DNA of 64,000 bases, taken from contig NZ_VSRY01000062.1 in the NCBI RefSeq assembly GCF_008271805.1, positions 1-64,000 of the forward strand, read 5' to 3'. The notes below the pieces were generated by a model. That model saw only the letters and a program-made list of their open reading frames with translations. It was not told the origin of the DNA and made no database searches. How positions within the stretch are numbered: the stretch's first letter is position 1; every line of letters begins with the position of its first letter. The DNA is from Streptomyces sp. TRM49041 (GTDB lineage: Bacteria; Actinomycetota; Actinomycetes; Streptomycetales; Streptomycetaceae). Made by a program: the position numbers and the translations under genes. Shown piece after piece: positions 1 to 8,923 of the stretch.

Positions 1-70
1 CCCAGCCGGATCGGCGACATCGCCCGAGCCGCACTCGTCCTCAACGGAATCTGGAAGTGATCACCGTTGA

Positions 71-193
71 GAAAACCTCACTGATCGCACTATTCGACGG
101 TGGGTCGCCGACTACCGCCGACACGGTGAGGCCGGCCTGGTCCAGCGGACAAGTCCCCAGGCACGGTCCTTCGGCAGGGCCGATGACCGATGG
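71..193 (+). pseudogene. coding-like stretch fused in frame ahead of the tnsB start, probable broken 5' end
   Basis: This stretch is open in the same frame as the transposase at 194 and encodes a helix-turn-helix-like segment (TDRTIRRWVADYRRHGEAGL). That is the kind of N-terminal DNA-binding module expected in TnsB/Mu-type transposases. It has no ATG, GTG or TTG start and is closed by a TGA at 68-70. Positions 1-57 read PSRIGDIARAALVLNGIW in another frame and also look coding. The simplest reading is that tnsB once continued upstream and was broken by a frameshift near 57-70, or that the true upstream frame is outside the window. Confidence 0.5.
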
Positions 194-1786
194 GTGGAGA
201 CCGCGCTGGAAGTCATGGTCGAGCACACCGGAGAGTCGAAGCCATCACGCAAGATGGTCATAGATCGGAATCAGGCCCGGGTGATCGCGCGGTTCGGTCC
301 TGAAGTCGTACCCCAGCCCAGCCAAGCCACGGCCTACCGGGTGCTCACAGAGTTGGAGCGGCGACACCCGCTGTTCCGGCTGAGTACGAAGCGCAACCGG
401 GATATCGCCGATCGGCCGGAGGGTCCGTACGGCAAGCTGCGGCCGACGCGGCCGGGCGAGTACCTGCTGATGGACTCCACCCGCCTGGACGTCTTCGCGT
501 TCGACCCGCTGACCCTGAAGTGGGTGCAGGCCGAGCTGAGTGTCGGGATGGACTGGTACACCCGCTGCATCACGGGGATCCGGCTCACGCCGGTCTCGAC
601 GAAGGCGGTGGATGTCAGCGCAGTGCTGTTCCAGTCATTTCGGCCGCGGCTTGCGGGGCGGGACTGGCCGCGGCACGCGGTCTGGCCCGAGCACGGCATC
701 CCCCGCACCGTCCTGGTCGACGTCAAGGGCGCCACCGGGCCGGGGCTGGCCTCGCCGCCTTTGGTTCCCGAGACGCTGGTCGTCGACCACGGCAAGGTCT
801 ATGTCTCGGAGCACCTGACCAGTGTCTGCCGACGGATGGGCATCTCCATCCAGCCGGCCCGGCTGCGGACGGGCCGCGATAAGGGGCCGGTCGAGCGCTA
901 CTTCCGGACTTTGCGGGAGGGGCTGCTGCAGGTGCTGCCCGGCTATAAGGGCCCCGACATCCACTCGCGGGGTGAGAGCCCGGAGGACGACGCGTTCTTC
1001 TTCCTCGACGAGCTTGAGGCGATCATCCGGGAGTGGACCGCGGCGGTCTATCACTTCCGGCCGCATTCCAGTCTGGTCGATCCGGGTCTGCCGGGTCTGC
1101 GGATGTCCCCGGTGAAGATGTTCGAGCACGGCATGGCGCGGGCGGGTTACATCGAAGCGCCCTGCGACCGGGACCTGGCTTACGAGTTCCTGCAGACGAA
1201 GTGGCGCACGGTCCAGCACTACGGGGTCGAGATCGGCCGCCGCCGTTACAGCGGCCCCGGCCTGCCCGAGCCGGGAGTCCGTAGCCCCTACGACAGTCCG
1301 GTCAAGAACGGCTGGCCTTTCCAGGTGGACCCCGACGACATCACCCGGATCTACTTCCGCGATCCGGCTACTCGGGCCTGGCGCACGCTGGTCTGGGAGC
1401 ACGCGCCGTCGGCCGAGATGCCGCTGAGCGAGGACGCGTTGACGTTCGCCCGGCAGCTGGCGGCCTCGAAGTATCGCTTTCCTGACGACCGGCTTGCCGT
1501 CGCTGATTTGTTGGAGCGGTGGAATCTCGGGCTGGGCACCACGATCGCCGAGCGGCGCATGGCCCTGCGGCTCTCGCGCGAGCAGGCCGCCATCGAGCTT
1601 CCGGAGAGTGAGGCGGAGACGGTCGTCTCGCTTCCGTCCGTACGCAAGGCCCTCGGCCAGGACGAGCAGACCGCGGAACTGCGGGAGCCCGACGTGGTGA
1701 CGGAGACGGGGGATGACGACGAGGCCGATCTGGAGGACCTCGCCGGGGAGGACGACTTCTACGCCGATGCCCTGGAGGACGTGTGA
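194..1786 (+). CDS. TnsB-like DDE transposase (Mu/Tn7 superfamily), probably 5'-truncated
   Basis: This is the catalytic subunit that joins element ends to target DNA in a Tn7-like system. Counting from the GTG at 194, an rve integrase core is visible with a DDE triad at D94 (LLMDSTRLDVF), D198 (LVVDHGKVY) and E234 (KGPVERYF), the last two 35 residues apart. A Mu C-terminal-like beta-barrel follows at about residues 340-430, and the tail (490-530) is very acidic. The 530-aa product lacks a full N-terminal DNA-binding region; related residues continue in frame upstream to position 71 without a start codon, so this start may be artificial. The stop overlaps the tnsC start by 4 nt (GTGA), a sign of translational coupling. 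Confidence 0.85.
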   Translation: METALEVMVEHTGESKPSRKMVIDRNQARVIARFGPEVVPQPSQATAYRVLTELERRHPLFRLSTKRNRDIADRPEGPYGKLRPTRPGEYLLMDSTRLDVFAFDPLTLKWVQAELSVGMDWYTRCITGIRLTPVSTKAVDVSAVLFQSFRPRLAGRDWPRHAVWPEHGIPRTVLVDVKGATGPGLASPPLVPETLVVDHGKVYVSEHLTSVCRRMGISIQPARLRTGRDKGPVERYFRTLREGLLQVLPGYKGPDIHSRGESPEDDAFFFLDELEAIIREWTAAVYHFRPHSSLVDPGLPGLRMSPVKMFEHGMARAGYIEAPCDRDLAYEFLQTKWRTVQHYGVEIGRRRYSGPGLPEPGVRSPYDSPVKNGWPFQVDPDDITRIYFRDPATRAWRTLVWEHAPSAEMPLSEDALTFARQLAASKYRFPDDRLAVADLLERWNLGLGTTIAERRMALRLSREQAAIELPESEAETVVSLPSVRKALGQDEQTAELREPDVVTETGDDDEADLEDLAGEDDFYADALEDV

Positions 1787-2901
1787 ACGACGGCAGCGTT
1801 CCGCATCCGGGCAGTCTTGCCTTGTCGCGGAAGGAGGACTTCAAGGCGTTCGCAGAGAGCCCTCGCCGCAGCCGGCCCGACCTGCTGACCCGCAAGCAGC
1901 TGAAGTCCCTGCCCACACAGGCGCGGGCGGACTACGACCGTCAGCGCCGGCAGTGGCACGCGAACATCGGCCCGGTCAAGACGCCGCAACTGACAGAGCT
2001 CCATGAAGACCTATGGGACATCGTCGACAGCAACGAGCAGGACGGCGACAAGGCCAAGGGGGCGGTGGCCGTCGACGCGTTCCCAGGGCTGGGTAAGACG
2101 ACCTCGGTGCTTGCCTTCGCCCGCGACTTCCACCAGCGGGAGATCGAAGAGTCAGGAGCCTTCACCAGCCAGGGGCACGAGCGGATCCCGGTCTGCCGGA
2201 TCGGGCTGACCGGGAACACCGGAATGAAGGATCTCAACCGGGCCATGCTGGAGTTCTTCGGCCACCCCGGACAGATGCGGGGGACCACCGCCCAGTTCGG
2301 GCGGCGGGTGCTGGACTGCGTGCTGTCCTGTGATGTCCGCCTGGTGGTTCTGGACGATCTGCACTTTTTGAAATGGGGACAGAAGAGCGGCATCGAGGTG
2401 AGCAACCACCTGAAGTGGATCGCCAACGAGTTTCCGGTGACGTTGCTGATGGTGGGGGTCGAGCTCGCGAAGAAGGGCCTGTTCGGCGAGGGAACGAACG
2501 GGCGCGACACCGCTCTGGCCCAGACCGGCCGCCGCACCACCCGCCTCGGGCTTCGTCCGTTCACCATCGATATGGAGGCCGGGCGCCGGGAGTGGCGGCA
2601 GATGCTGCTGGCCCTCGAACAGCGAGTCGTGCTCACCGACAAGCATCCCGGCATGCTCGCGGACGACCTGTCGGACTACCTCTTCGCCCGCAGCACCGGA
2701 CACATCGGCTCGCTGATGACGCTGATCAACCGCAGCTGCCAGCGGGCGGTCCGCACCGGCGCCGAACGTCTTGACCAGGAGCTCATGGACCGGGTGAAGA
2801 ACGACGAGGCATCCGAGGCCGCCCGCCTCGAACTGCAGGCCGCGCTGGAGAAGAAACGGCTGACCAGCCGCCCGCGGCCCCGGAGCCTGCGACCCGCATG
2901 A
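1783..2901 (+). CDS. TnsC-like AAA+ ATPase, transposition regulator
   Basis: This is an ATP-dependent adaptor that would bridge the TniQ target selector and the TnsB transposase. The 372-aa protein has a Walker A motif at residues 101-107 (PGLGKTT) and a Walker B at 186-192 (RLVVLDDLHFL). A conserved region consistent with sensor and arginine-finger segments follows (VTLLMVGVELAKKGLF, about 210-225). The N-terminal 70 residues and basic C-terminal tail (KKRLTSRPRPRSLRP) are the usual places for TnsB and DNA contacts. The GTG start overlaps the tnsB stop and the stop overlaps the tniQ start (ATGA), so the three proteins should be made stoichiometrically. The ATPase core looks intact. Confidence 0.87.
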   Translation: MNDGSVPHPGSLALSRKEDFKAFAESPRRSRPDLLTRKQLKSLPTQARADYDRQRRQWHANIGPVKTPQLTELHEDLWDIVDSNEQDGDKAKGAVAVDAFPGLGKTTSVLAFARDFHQREIEESGAFTSQGHERIPVCRIGLTGNTGMKDLNRAMLEFFGHPGQMRGTTAQFGRRVLDCVLSCDVRLVVLDDLHFLKWGQKSGIEVSNHLKWIANEFPVTLLMVGVELAKKGLFGEGTNGRDTALAQTGRRTTRLGLRPFTIDMEAGRREWRQMLLALEQRVVLTDKHPGMLADDLSDYLFARSTGHIGSLMTLINRSCQRAVRTGAERLDQELMDRVKNDEASEAARLELQAALEKKRLTSRPRPRSLRPA

Positions 2902-5552
2902 GAACGCCGGTCCGCACCCTGCCGATCCGGCTGCCTCCACTGCCCGGCGAGGCTCTGGACTCATGGCTGGAGGCGATGGCCAGGCGGATGGACACCGCGC
3001 TCGGTGATGTCCTGCTGCACTTCGGCTTCCCGGTCCGGCACCGGGCCGGAAACCAGTTCAGGGGCATCCCGGCAGACTGGACGATCGTCCTCGACGAGCA
3101 GCAGACCAATGCCGTCGCGCACGCCACCGGGACGTCCCCGGAGACAGTCGCTGCCCTGACCCTGGCTCATTACGACGGACGGGCCCTCCACCTGAGTGCC
3201 GGGGGCCGGGCCGTGTCACGGCACGTCCTTTGGGGCCGCGGAGGGGGATCCCGGTTCTGTCCGGAGTGCCTTCATGCCACTGGTGGGCGATGGCAATTGT
3301 CCTGGAGGCTCGGTTTCTCCTTCGCCTGCACCCGGCACCGCAGGCTGGTGGCGGACTGCTGCCCGCACTGCGGGAGGGTGCTGCGGCAGCGGCCCCGTTC
3401 CGGCCGGTCCGTCCCCCGGCCTGAACTCTGCGGCAATCCACCGACCCGCCCCACCCGCCCGTTCTCGGCGGGCTGCGGCACCGATCTGACCCGCGCTTCG
3501 ACGCTCCTCCTGCCTCCTGGCCATCCGGTTCTCACGGCGCAGGACCGAGTGATGGAGATCATCGACGGGGCAACGGCAGCTTTCGGCCCCTACCGAACCT
3601 CTCCCCAGCCGGCCTCGGCGGTGCTGGCCGACATCCGGGCCCTGGGCATACGCGTCCTGAGCGACCTGCCCGCAGCTGTCCTACGAGAACAGATCCCGGC
3701 TGACATCGCAGAAGCTCACCTCAGCACCGATGCGGTCTCCCCGCACACCGGACAGGCCATGGAACGTCCGGGGTTCATGGCCCCGCCCCGAGCCGCGGAC
3801 ACGGCCGTCGCGGTCACCATGGCCCTGAGCATCCTGGAGCAACCAGGAATCCACCCGGCCGGCGAGGCCCTGCGGAGCCTGCTGGAAGCAGTACGCGAGG
3901 AACTCACGCAGATCTCGGCGACCAGCATCGACAGCTGGGGCAGGGGCATCAGCCCGGTGCTGCAGTCCGTGCACCTGGCGGCCCTCGCCCCTTCCCTCCG
4001 CCCCAGCGAATACGTCCGCTACCGCATCATGACCGAGACCCCCCGCCGGCCGACCCGGACCACTCGGGACATCGAGCAGCGAGCCAGGAAGATCCCCACG
4101 ATGTTCTGGCCGCCCTGGACGATCCGCCTCGCACCACCTGAAGGAATCCATGCGCGGGCTCTGGCTCCCGTTCTCGCCTCCCTGTTGCTGATTCCCGACA
4201 GCCGCACATCCCTGGACCAGGCAGCCGGGTTGATCGGTGACGTCATCGACGGCACTGAGGTGTCACGCCTCCTCCAGGAAGTCGACGACCTTCCGCAATG
4301 GCCGGACATCGCCACTGCTCTGGACCGGCTCGCGGACTACCTCGGTGCCAACAGCACCCCCATCGACTACGGTCGGCGCCGACTCCTCGACTACACCGGC
4401 CTGCTTCCTCATGACCGCTGGCTGGAGATCTGCCGCCACACCGGAACACCACCGGGAACCGGACGGCGCGAACGCATCGCACGCAGCCAGCTCTTCCAAC
4501 GTCTCAGCGGCCTGCCCGCCGAGTCTGCCCCCGACGACCTGGGCGGGCCCGACAGTGCAGAGTTCCGGGCGACGTCCCTGCGGTTCACCGCGCTTCAGAC
4601 CCCTGAACTCGCGCACGCCCTCCAGCAGGAAGCCCTCAACTTCCTGGCCTCACACCACATCCACGACGAGCCCATGACCTGGCAGCCGCCCGCCACCCTG
4701 CTGGCAGGGCTCTCCCTTCCCGGCCCCGACCCGGCACACGTCGACCTACCCCGCCTGCACCAGCTTGTCCGCGAACGCCAGCACCCTGTTCAGCACGCCG
4801 CCCAGGTTCTGGGCACGACCGTCGAGGCCATCCGACATGTTCTCGACGAACATCCAGCCCCTGCACCCCCGCTGACGAAGAGCACCGCCAGGGCCGCCGA
4901 CCGCATCCGGCAGCAGGCCCGGCAAGCCATTCCGGCAGAGCGCTTCACCCGGCTCTACCTTGACGAACACCGGTCCCTCCAGCAGATCGCCACCCTCACC
5001 GGCTTCTCCCGCAGAGTGCTGACCGACCTTGCCAAGGAGTACGGCATCCCGCTCCGCGAGGGCCCCAAGGACTACAAGCGCCGCGGCACCGTCGAACGGG
5101 CCTGGCTCATCGAGCAGTACGTCCACCGCCGCCGGACCCTGCCGGACCTCGCCCGAGAAGCTGGCATGAGCACCGCGAACATGGCCCGCTGGGCCAAGAC
5201 CCACAACGTTCCGCTGCGACCACGCGGAGGATCCAGTCACAGCCAGGTACTTCGGGCAATCGACCAGGCCAGCCGAGCACCAAGCATCCTTCGGCCGGCA
5301 CTCGGCGGCCAGGGGGCCAGCGAACGGTTGAGCCGATTCGCGGCTGCATCTGCCTACCCCAGCCTCGGTGCCGCAGCGAGCGGCCTCGGCCTCAACACGT
5401 TCACCCTCGTCGCACAGATCAACCGGATCGAACGAGAACTCGGCGGACCACTCCTGGTCCGGGCGGAACGCGGTAGGCCCATGACGCTCACTCCCCTGGG
5501 GAAGAAGGTGCTCAAGGCCATTCGAAAGATGCAGGACAACACGATGCCCTGA
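2898..5552 (+). CDS. TniQ/TnsD-family target-selection protein with multiple C-terminal DNA-binding modules
   Basis: This is the probable target selector of the Tn7-like element. The N-terminal TniQ domain begins RTLPIRLPPLPGEALDSWLE and carries zinc-ligand-type cysteines at C121/C124, C144 and C154/C158 (FCPECL ... FACTRHRRLVADCCPHC). A second Cys-rich stretch lies near residues 176-195. The middle is an alpha-helical region with no recognised motif. The C-terminal third holds three helix-turn-helix-like segments at about 627-660, 681-719 and 733-774. It ends in a segment at about 811-873 that reads like a LysR-type winged helix (SLGAAASGLGLNTFTLVAQI, then GGPLLVRAERGRPMTLTPLG). At 884 aa it is much longer than minimal TniQ proteins and suits a site-specific TnsD-like role. 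The ATGA start is coupled to tnsC. Confidence 0.8.
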   Translation: MRTPVRTLPIRLPPLPGEALDSWLEAMARRMDTALGDVLLHFGFPVRHRAGNQFRGIPADWTIVLDEQQTNAVAHATGTSPETVAALTLAHYDGRALHLSAGGRAVSRHVLWGRGGGSRFCPECLHATGGRWQLSWRLGFSFACTRHRRLVADCCPHCGRVLRQRPRSGRSVPRPELCGNPPTRPTRPFSAGCGTDLTRASTLLLPPGHPVLTAQDRVMEIIDGATAAFGPYRTSPQPASAVLADIRALGIRVLSDLPAAVLREQIPADIAEAHLSTDAVSPHTGQAMERPGFMAPPRAADTAVAVTMALSILEQPGIHPAGEALRSLLEAVREELTQISATSIDSWGRGISPVLQSVHLAALAPSLRPSEYVRYRIMTETPRRPTRTTRDIEQRARKIPTMFWPPWTIRLAPPEGIHARALAPVLASLLLIPDSRTSLDQAAGLIGDVIDGTEVSRLLQEVDDLPQWPDIATALDRLADYLGANSTPIDYGRRRLLDYTGLLPHDRWLEICRHTGTPPGTGRRERIARSQLFQRLSGLPAESAPDDLGGPDSAEFRATSLRFTALQTPELAHALQQEALNFLASHHIHDEPMTWQPPATLLAGLSLPGPDPAHVDLPRLHQLVRERQHPVQHAAQVLGTTVEAIRHVLDEHPAPAPPLTKSTARAADRIRQQARQAIPAERFTRLYLDEHRSLQQIATLTGFSRRVLTDLAKEYGIPLREGPKDYKRRGTVERAWLIEQYVHRRRTLPDLAREAGMSTANMARWAKTHNVPLRPRGGSSHSQVLRAIDQASRAPSILRPALGGQGASERLSRFAAASAYPSLGAAASGLGLNTFTLVAQINRIERELGGPLLVRAERGRPMTLTPLGKKVLKAIRKMQDNTMP

Positions 5553-5564
5553 GACGCGGCATGA

Positions 5565-5966
5565 TCATTCCGGGTCGGCAATGCGTCGAAATACCCCGTC
5601 GAACTCGCCGGATGCCACGAGCCCGGCAATCACGCGCACCATGCTGCCGATGCCGGGATTCCGCACGATCAGCCCGTCCGCGCAGAAGAAGCACTGCCCG
5701 GAGACCGCCTCTCCGCTCGCCTCCCAGCTCCGCATGAGCCGATCCACCTCGGCGAGAGTGAAGATCGTGGAACTCCAGCGCGACCCGTCGGCAAGATGAA
5801 CCTCGGCATCGACGTTGCAGACCTCTTCGATCGCCTCGTCCGGTTCCACGAGGAAGAGCACCTGGAAGCCGGCGGCCCGAACCCGGTAGTAGGGAGCCTC
5901 CCAGTCGGCATCAGAAGCCCGACCCTCGGACGCCGGGCCCGCCTGTTGCGGCATCGACGCCGTCAC
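5565..5966 (-). CDS. hypothetical protein, second gene of a coupled pair
   Basis: This 133-aa soluble protein has no signal peptide or membrane segment and I do not recognise its family. It is acidic with an aromatic-rich beginning (ADWEAPYYRVRAAGFQVLF) and a central EVHLADGSRW stretch. Its ATG overlaps the stop of the leftward gene upstream (ATGA, 5963-5966), so the two are almost certainly co-translated. It converges on tniQ with only 12 nt between stops. Size, acidity and pairing resemble the small stand-alone or immunity-like proteins common in Streptomyces accessory DNA; that is inference from appearance only. Confidence 0.65.
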   Translation of the reverse strand: MTASMPQQAGPASEGRASDADWEAPYYRVRAAGFQVLFLVEPDEAIEEVCNVDAEVHLADGSRWSSTIFTLAEVDRLMRSWEASGEAVSGQCFFCADGLIVRNPGIGSMVRVIAGLVASGEFDGVFRRIADPE

Positions 5967-6427
5967 TGAAGCTCCTCACCCGGCGGTATGAAGGCGTCGG
6001 CGCTGTCGGCGTCCTCCACATGCCCCTGAGCATCGACTGTGATGGCAGTCGCCCGGCCCTGCGAAGTGATCAACCAGGCCAGCACCTGCTCCGTGAGAGG
6101 TGATCCACCCGGCCCTTCATCCGTCCAGTGTGCCCGCCATCCCCCACCGGGTATCGCGGCGACCACCTGATCGGCCCGCTCCAAGTGGGAGAAGTCCACG
6201 TAGTCCGTGACCTGGCGCAGTGCCCCTCGTTGCGGGTCGACCACCAAGGCTGTCCCGGTTGCGGGATCCCATCCCTCCACGCGCACCATGCGACCGATCT
6301 CGGTCTTAGTGCCATTGAAGATGGCGGTCCATCCGGTCTGATTGAAGTATCGGAGTTGCGTGGCGTCATGATCCCGGAGGTCCGGCGACCTGCTCGACCT
6401 CCGTGTCGTGGAAGCCGTGGTTATCAA
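5963..6427 (-). CDS. hypothetical protein, first gene of a coupled pair (start uncertain)
   Basis: This reading frame of up to 154 aa is convincing from about residue 23 (LRYFNQTGWTAIFNGTKTEI) to the end. It contains alternating beta-type segments (MVRVEGWDPATGTALVVDP) and an acidic tail. No good start is present: the longest frame opens with a TTG at 6427 without a ribosome-binding site, and the next ATG (6291) falls inside the conserved-looking part. It may therefore have lost its natural 5' end at a junction near 6380-6430. The stop overlaps the ATG of the next gene. The function is unknown. Confidence 0.55.
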   Translation of the reverse strand: MITTASTTRRSSRSPDLRDHDATQLRYFNQTGWTAIFNGTKTEIGRMVRVEGWDPATGTALVVDPQRGALRQVTDYVDFSHLERADQVVAAIPGGGWRAHWTDEGPGGSPLTEQVLAWLITSQGRATAITVDAQGHVEDADSADAFIPPGEELQ

Positions 6428-6686
6428 GAAACCGGCAGGCCGGTGATACTGATGTCAAAGACCCGACGGACTGTGGAAGCGGACCCAGACATTCCTGTAG
6501 GGCTCACGGAGCTTGTGGCCGACCGGCGGGCAGCCGGGCCAGCGTTGCTGCCACAGATCCGTCAGAAGCACCCGCACATCTCCAGTCAGTGGAGCCGCGA
6601 CTGGCTCCCCAAGCAGGGGAGGCCGCCGAGTAGGCGGGAGAGAGTGCGGTCAGTGGATTGCTGCTTTTCTATGCTGGTGCACACAT

Positions 6687-7955
6687 TCACTCGTTGGGGG
6701 ACTCCGTTGCCAGCGGGATACCGCACCGCCAGCAGTCGTTCGCGTGGTCGTCCTGGCAGACGTAGCCGATGGCACCATCCACGCACCATTCGGCGGCCTC
6801 CTCGGAAAGCAGGTCGGGCCCGGCAAGGAGCAGCCGACGAAATTCCGTGGTGTCCGCAATGTCGGCCGGCCGGTTGGTGAACCACTCGTCGAACCAAGGC
6901 TTGTCCCGGTATATGCGCCAGTGCGCATTCTCCCGGTCGTCGACAGCCGTAAGGAACCGATCGACGATGCGCCCCCAACTCGGTGCTCCGAACCAGCCGT
7001 TGTCGGACGCACAGAAGGATTCGATCAGGGTTCGCAGGCCGAACTCCTTCTCGTGAAGGCAGTACCTTCGCCCCCATGAGATCGCGACCTGCGCCATCTC
7101 CGCGAGTTCTTCTCGCGGATCAACCTCGTGCGCCGGGTCGTCAGGGTTGTGGCAGGCCAGCCCGAGCTCGAGTACGGACTGCCCTGTCGGTAGAACCCGG
7201 GACGGGTTGACGATCGCGAGACCGAGACCGATCCAGTCGACATGGTCGAACGACAGCATCGAGCGCACGAGTCGGGTGGTTGCCGTGTTGATCCGCATCA
7301 TTGTGCCGTCGTGGAGCGGACTCTTCCCGGCATGCCAGTTCTCGACAGGTGTGTTGCGCCACACGGCGAGCGTGATGCGGGTGGCAGCGAGCCACAACAG
7401 GGCGTCGTCGTCGAGGTGCCCGAACCGCTTGGCACACTCCTGGGCGCCGTAGGTGATCAACTCTTCCGGTTTCGGCCACCTGTGGCTGTCGGGCCCTTCA
7501 GGCGCGTACTCATAGTCGTCGGCGTACTCGTCGAGGATCGCACTCAACTCGGTTGCGCTGTAAGCCTCGCTGTACTCGGAGCTGTCCGGCTCCTCGACGG
7601 TGTACATGTCGTGGTCCCAGGAGACGTACAGGTCGCCCCAGAGCACGACGTCGTCGCACTCGCTGGCGTTGTCCGTCACAACCGGCCTGATGGTGATCGG
7701 GGCAGTACGCCCGTCGGTTCGCTCGCCGTCCTTCTCGGCGGCCCATGCGGTGATGATCTTGAGTGGCTTCGGAAGGAGAGGGCCGACCTCGGTGATGCTG
7801 AAGGGTTCGTCGTCGTCATCGGTGTCGAACCGGCTGTTGACGAACGCGACCGCCTCGGAGGGCGTGCTGACGATGGACTGGGTACCGCTCTCGTTGTCAA
7901 CCACTCGCCACAACGGGCTGTTCTTCAAGGTGCTCTCCGATCGCGGTGAGTGCAC
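6687..7955 (-). CDS. hypothetical 422-aa acidic protein, unrecognised family
   Basis: This is a soluble, strongly acidic protein without signal peptide or membrane helices. It begins at a GTG (7955), or more plausibly at a TTG at 7928 preceded by GGAGAG, giving MKNSPLWRVVDNESGTQ. The first 60 residues look like a small N-terminal domain ending in an acidic DTDDDDE linker. Residues 130-160 are rich in Glu, Asp, Ser and Tyr. The C-terminal two thirds (from about KPEELITYGAQECAKRFGHL) are helical with many conserved-looking Trp residues, and the end carries paired cysteines (CVDGAIGYVCQDDHANDCWRCG) that could bind a metal. It stands alone between degraded DNA on both sides. I cannot assign a function. 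Confidence 0.65.
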   Translation of the reverse strand: MHSPRSESTLKNSPLWRVVDNESGTQSIVSTPSEAVAFVNSRFDTDDDDEPFSITEVGPLLPKPLKIITAWAAEKDGERTDGRTAPITIRPVVTDNASECDDVVLWGDLYVSWDHDMYTVEEPDSSEYSEAYSATELSAILDEYADDYEYAPEGPDSHRWPKPEELITYGAQECAKRFGHLDDDALLWLAATRITLAVWRNTPVENWHAGKSPLHDGTMMRINTATTRLVRSMLSFDHVDWIGLGLAIVNPSRVLPTGQSVLELGLACHNPDDPAHEVDPREELAEMAQVAISWGRRYCLHEKEFGLRTLIESFCASDNGWFGAPSWGRIVDRFLTAVDDRENAHWRIYRDKPWFDEWFTNRPADIADTTEFRRLLLAGPDLLSEEAAEWCVDGAIGYVCQDDHANDCWRCGIPLATESPNE

Positions 7956-8128
7956 CCGGGGTGGGTGCGATGCGCCGGGTCGCTCGGCACTGACACCAAC
8001 TTATGGGCTGATCAACCCATCCGTAGTCCCGAAGGTGCTTGTCGGCGATGACGTTCGGTACGTTCGCGTGCAACCTGCTTTTCGCGACCGCGGCGACACA
8101 GCACAGTCCAACAGCGGAGGAGGCGAAG

Positions 8129-8463
8129 ATGGCGCTGAACAAGAAGGGTTCCCGGCGCATAACCGTTGACGGGATCGAGTACCGCTGGCGGATCCGCAGG
8201 AAGCCCTCCTACATGCAGGGACTCTGCTGGACACCGAGACCTATGCAGTTGAAGCGGCCAGCGGCAGCCAGTCGGGCGCGACCTTGATCGTCACCAGCGG
8301 CCAGGCCCATCCCAGCAACTGGGTGGGTGCCGAGGCAGTGCCCATCCGCCCAGCCCACGTTGCTGCCAGCATCCGAGAAGCACGGGACCGAGGCTGGGAA
8401 CCAACCAAGGCCGGATCTCCCTTCCAGCTCGACCGATCCGCAGGGTTCATCGCCCAGCCATGA
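8129..8463 (+). pseudogene. frameshifted small conserved actinomycete protein
   Basis: The start region (ATG 8129 behind GGAGGAGGCGAAG) encodes MALNKKGSRRITVDGIEYRW, typical of a small Streptomyces family of about 110 aa with unknown function. Near 8222-8230 the reading frame changes. The remainder of the same family-like sequence (DTETYAVEAASGSQSGATLI ... HPSNWVGAEAVP ... AREAR-type helix) continues in another frame to the TGA at 8461-8463. A single indel therefore separates the two halves. The gene is almost certainly inactive. Its last bases overlap the next broken gene (ATGA). Confidence 0.75.
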
Positions 8464-8816
8464 GACAAAGCGAACAAAAGCAGTCTATATCGGTCGAACT
8501 GCCGCAGAGGCTCCAGGCCTGGTTCTCCGAGCATGAGGAACGCCTGTAATCCTGCGGAATCACGGGTGCGGTCCAGCAGTCGCCCGAGGGCGGCCGAACC
8601 AAGAACAGCACCTGGATGACGCTCGAAAACGATGACTTCGTCGCCGTGCTCATCGTCTGGAGCAGCGGGGAAGCCGAGCTTGAGTACGGGGACATGGCAA
8701 CAGGCTAGGTCCGACAACAGCACCGGGATCTCTGCACCTTCCAGGACCTCCTCGACGCCATCGAGACCATCCACGAATGGATCCGCATAAAGGGCGAGCC
8801 GTCCGTGGAAGGGTGA
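8460..8816 (+). pseudogene. broken hypothetical gene with two in-frame stops
   Basis: From the ATG at 8460 the frame reads MRQSEQKQSISVELPQRLQA, then meets TAA at 8547-8549. It continues with uninterrupted protein-like sequence (CGITGAVQQSPEGGRTKNST, WMTLENDDFVAVLIVWSSGE) to TAG at 8706-8708, and again (VRQQHRDL, then DLLDAIETIHEWI) to TGA at 8814. No frameshift is needed, so two point nonsense changes appear to have killed a gene of about 118 codons. The start overlaps the preceding pseudogene and the final stop overlaps a small frame at 8813, the remains of a tight operon. The original function is unknown. Confidence 0.72.
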
Positions 8817-8923
8817 CCTCCGGCGAGTTTGAGAAAGCCTGGGCCGAGTTCCTTGACAGATTGCAACCCGATCCCGCCGACCTCTCGGTGTTCCGAGGAC
8901 TTCTTGGCATCATCGCGACATGA
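8813..8923 (+). CDS. small hypothetical protein (36 aa) in a degraded operon
   Basis: A GTG at 8813 overlaps the stop of the upstream pseudogene (GTGA) and its own TGA overlaps the ATG of the gene at 8920. The predicted peptide begins VTSGEFEKAWAEFLDRLQPD and looks like a single amphipathic helical segment. Coupling on both sides supports a translated frame, but it could be a leftover of a longer protein. No function can be given. Confidence 0.4.
   Translation: MTSGEFEKAWAEFLDRLQPDPADLSVFRGLLGIIAT

Noticed and set aside
6447-6690. Frame beginning MSKTRRTVEADPDIPVGLTE
   Set aside because: It could be a remnant, but the downstream part is antisense to the 422-aa gene and no family is recognised.
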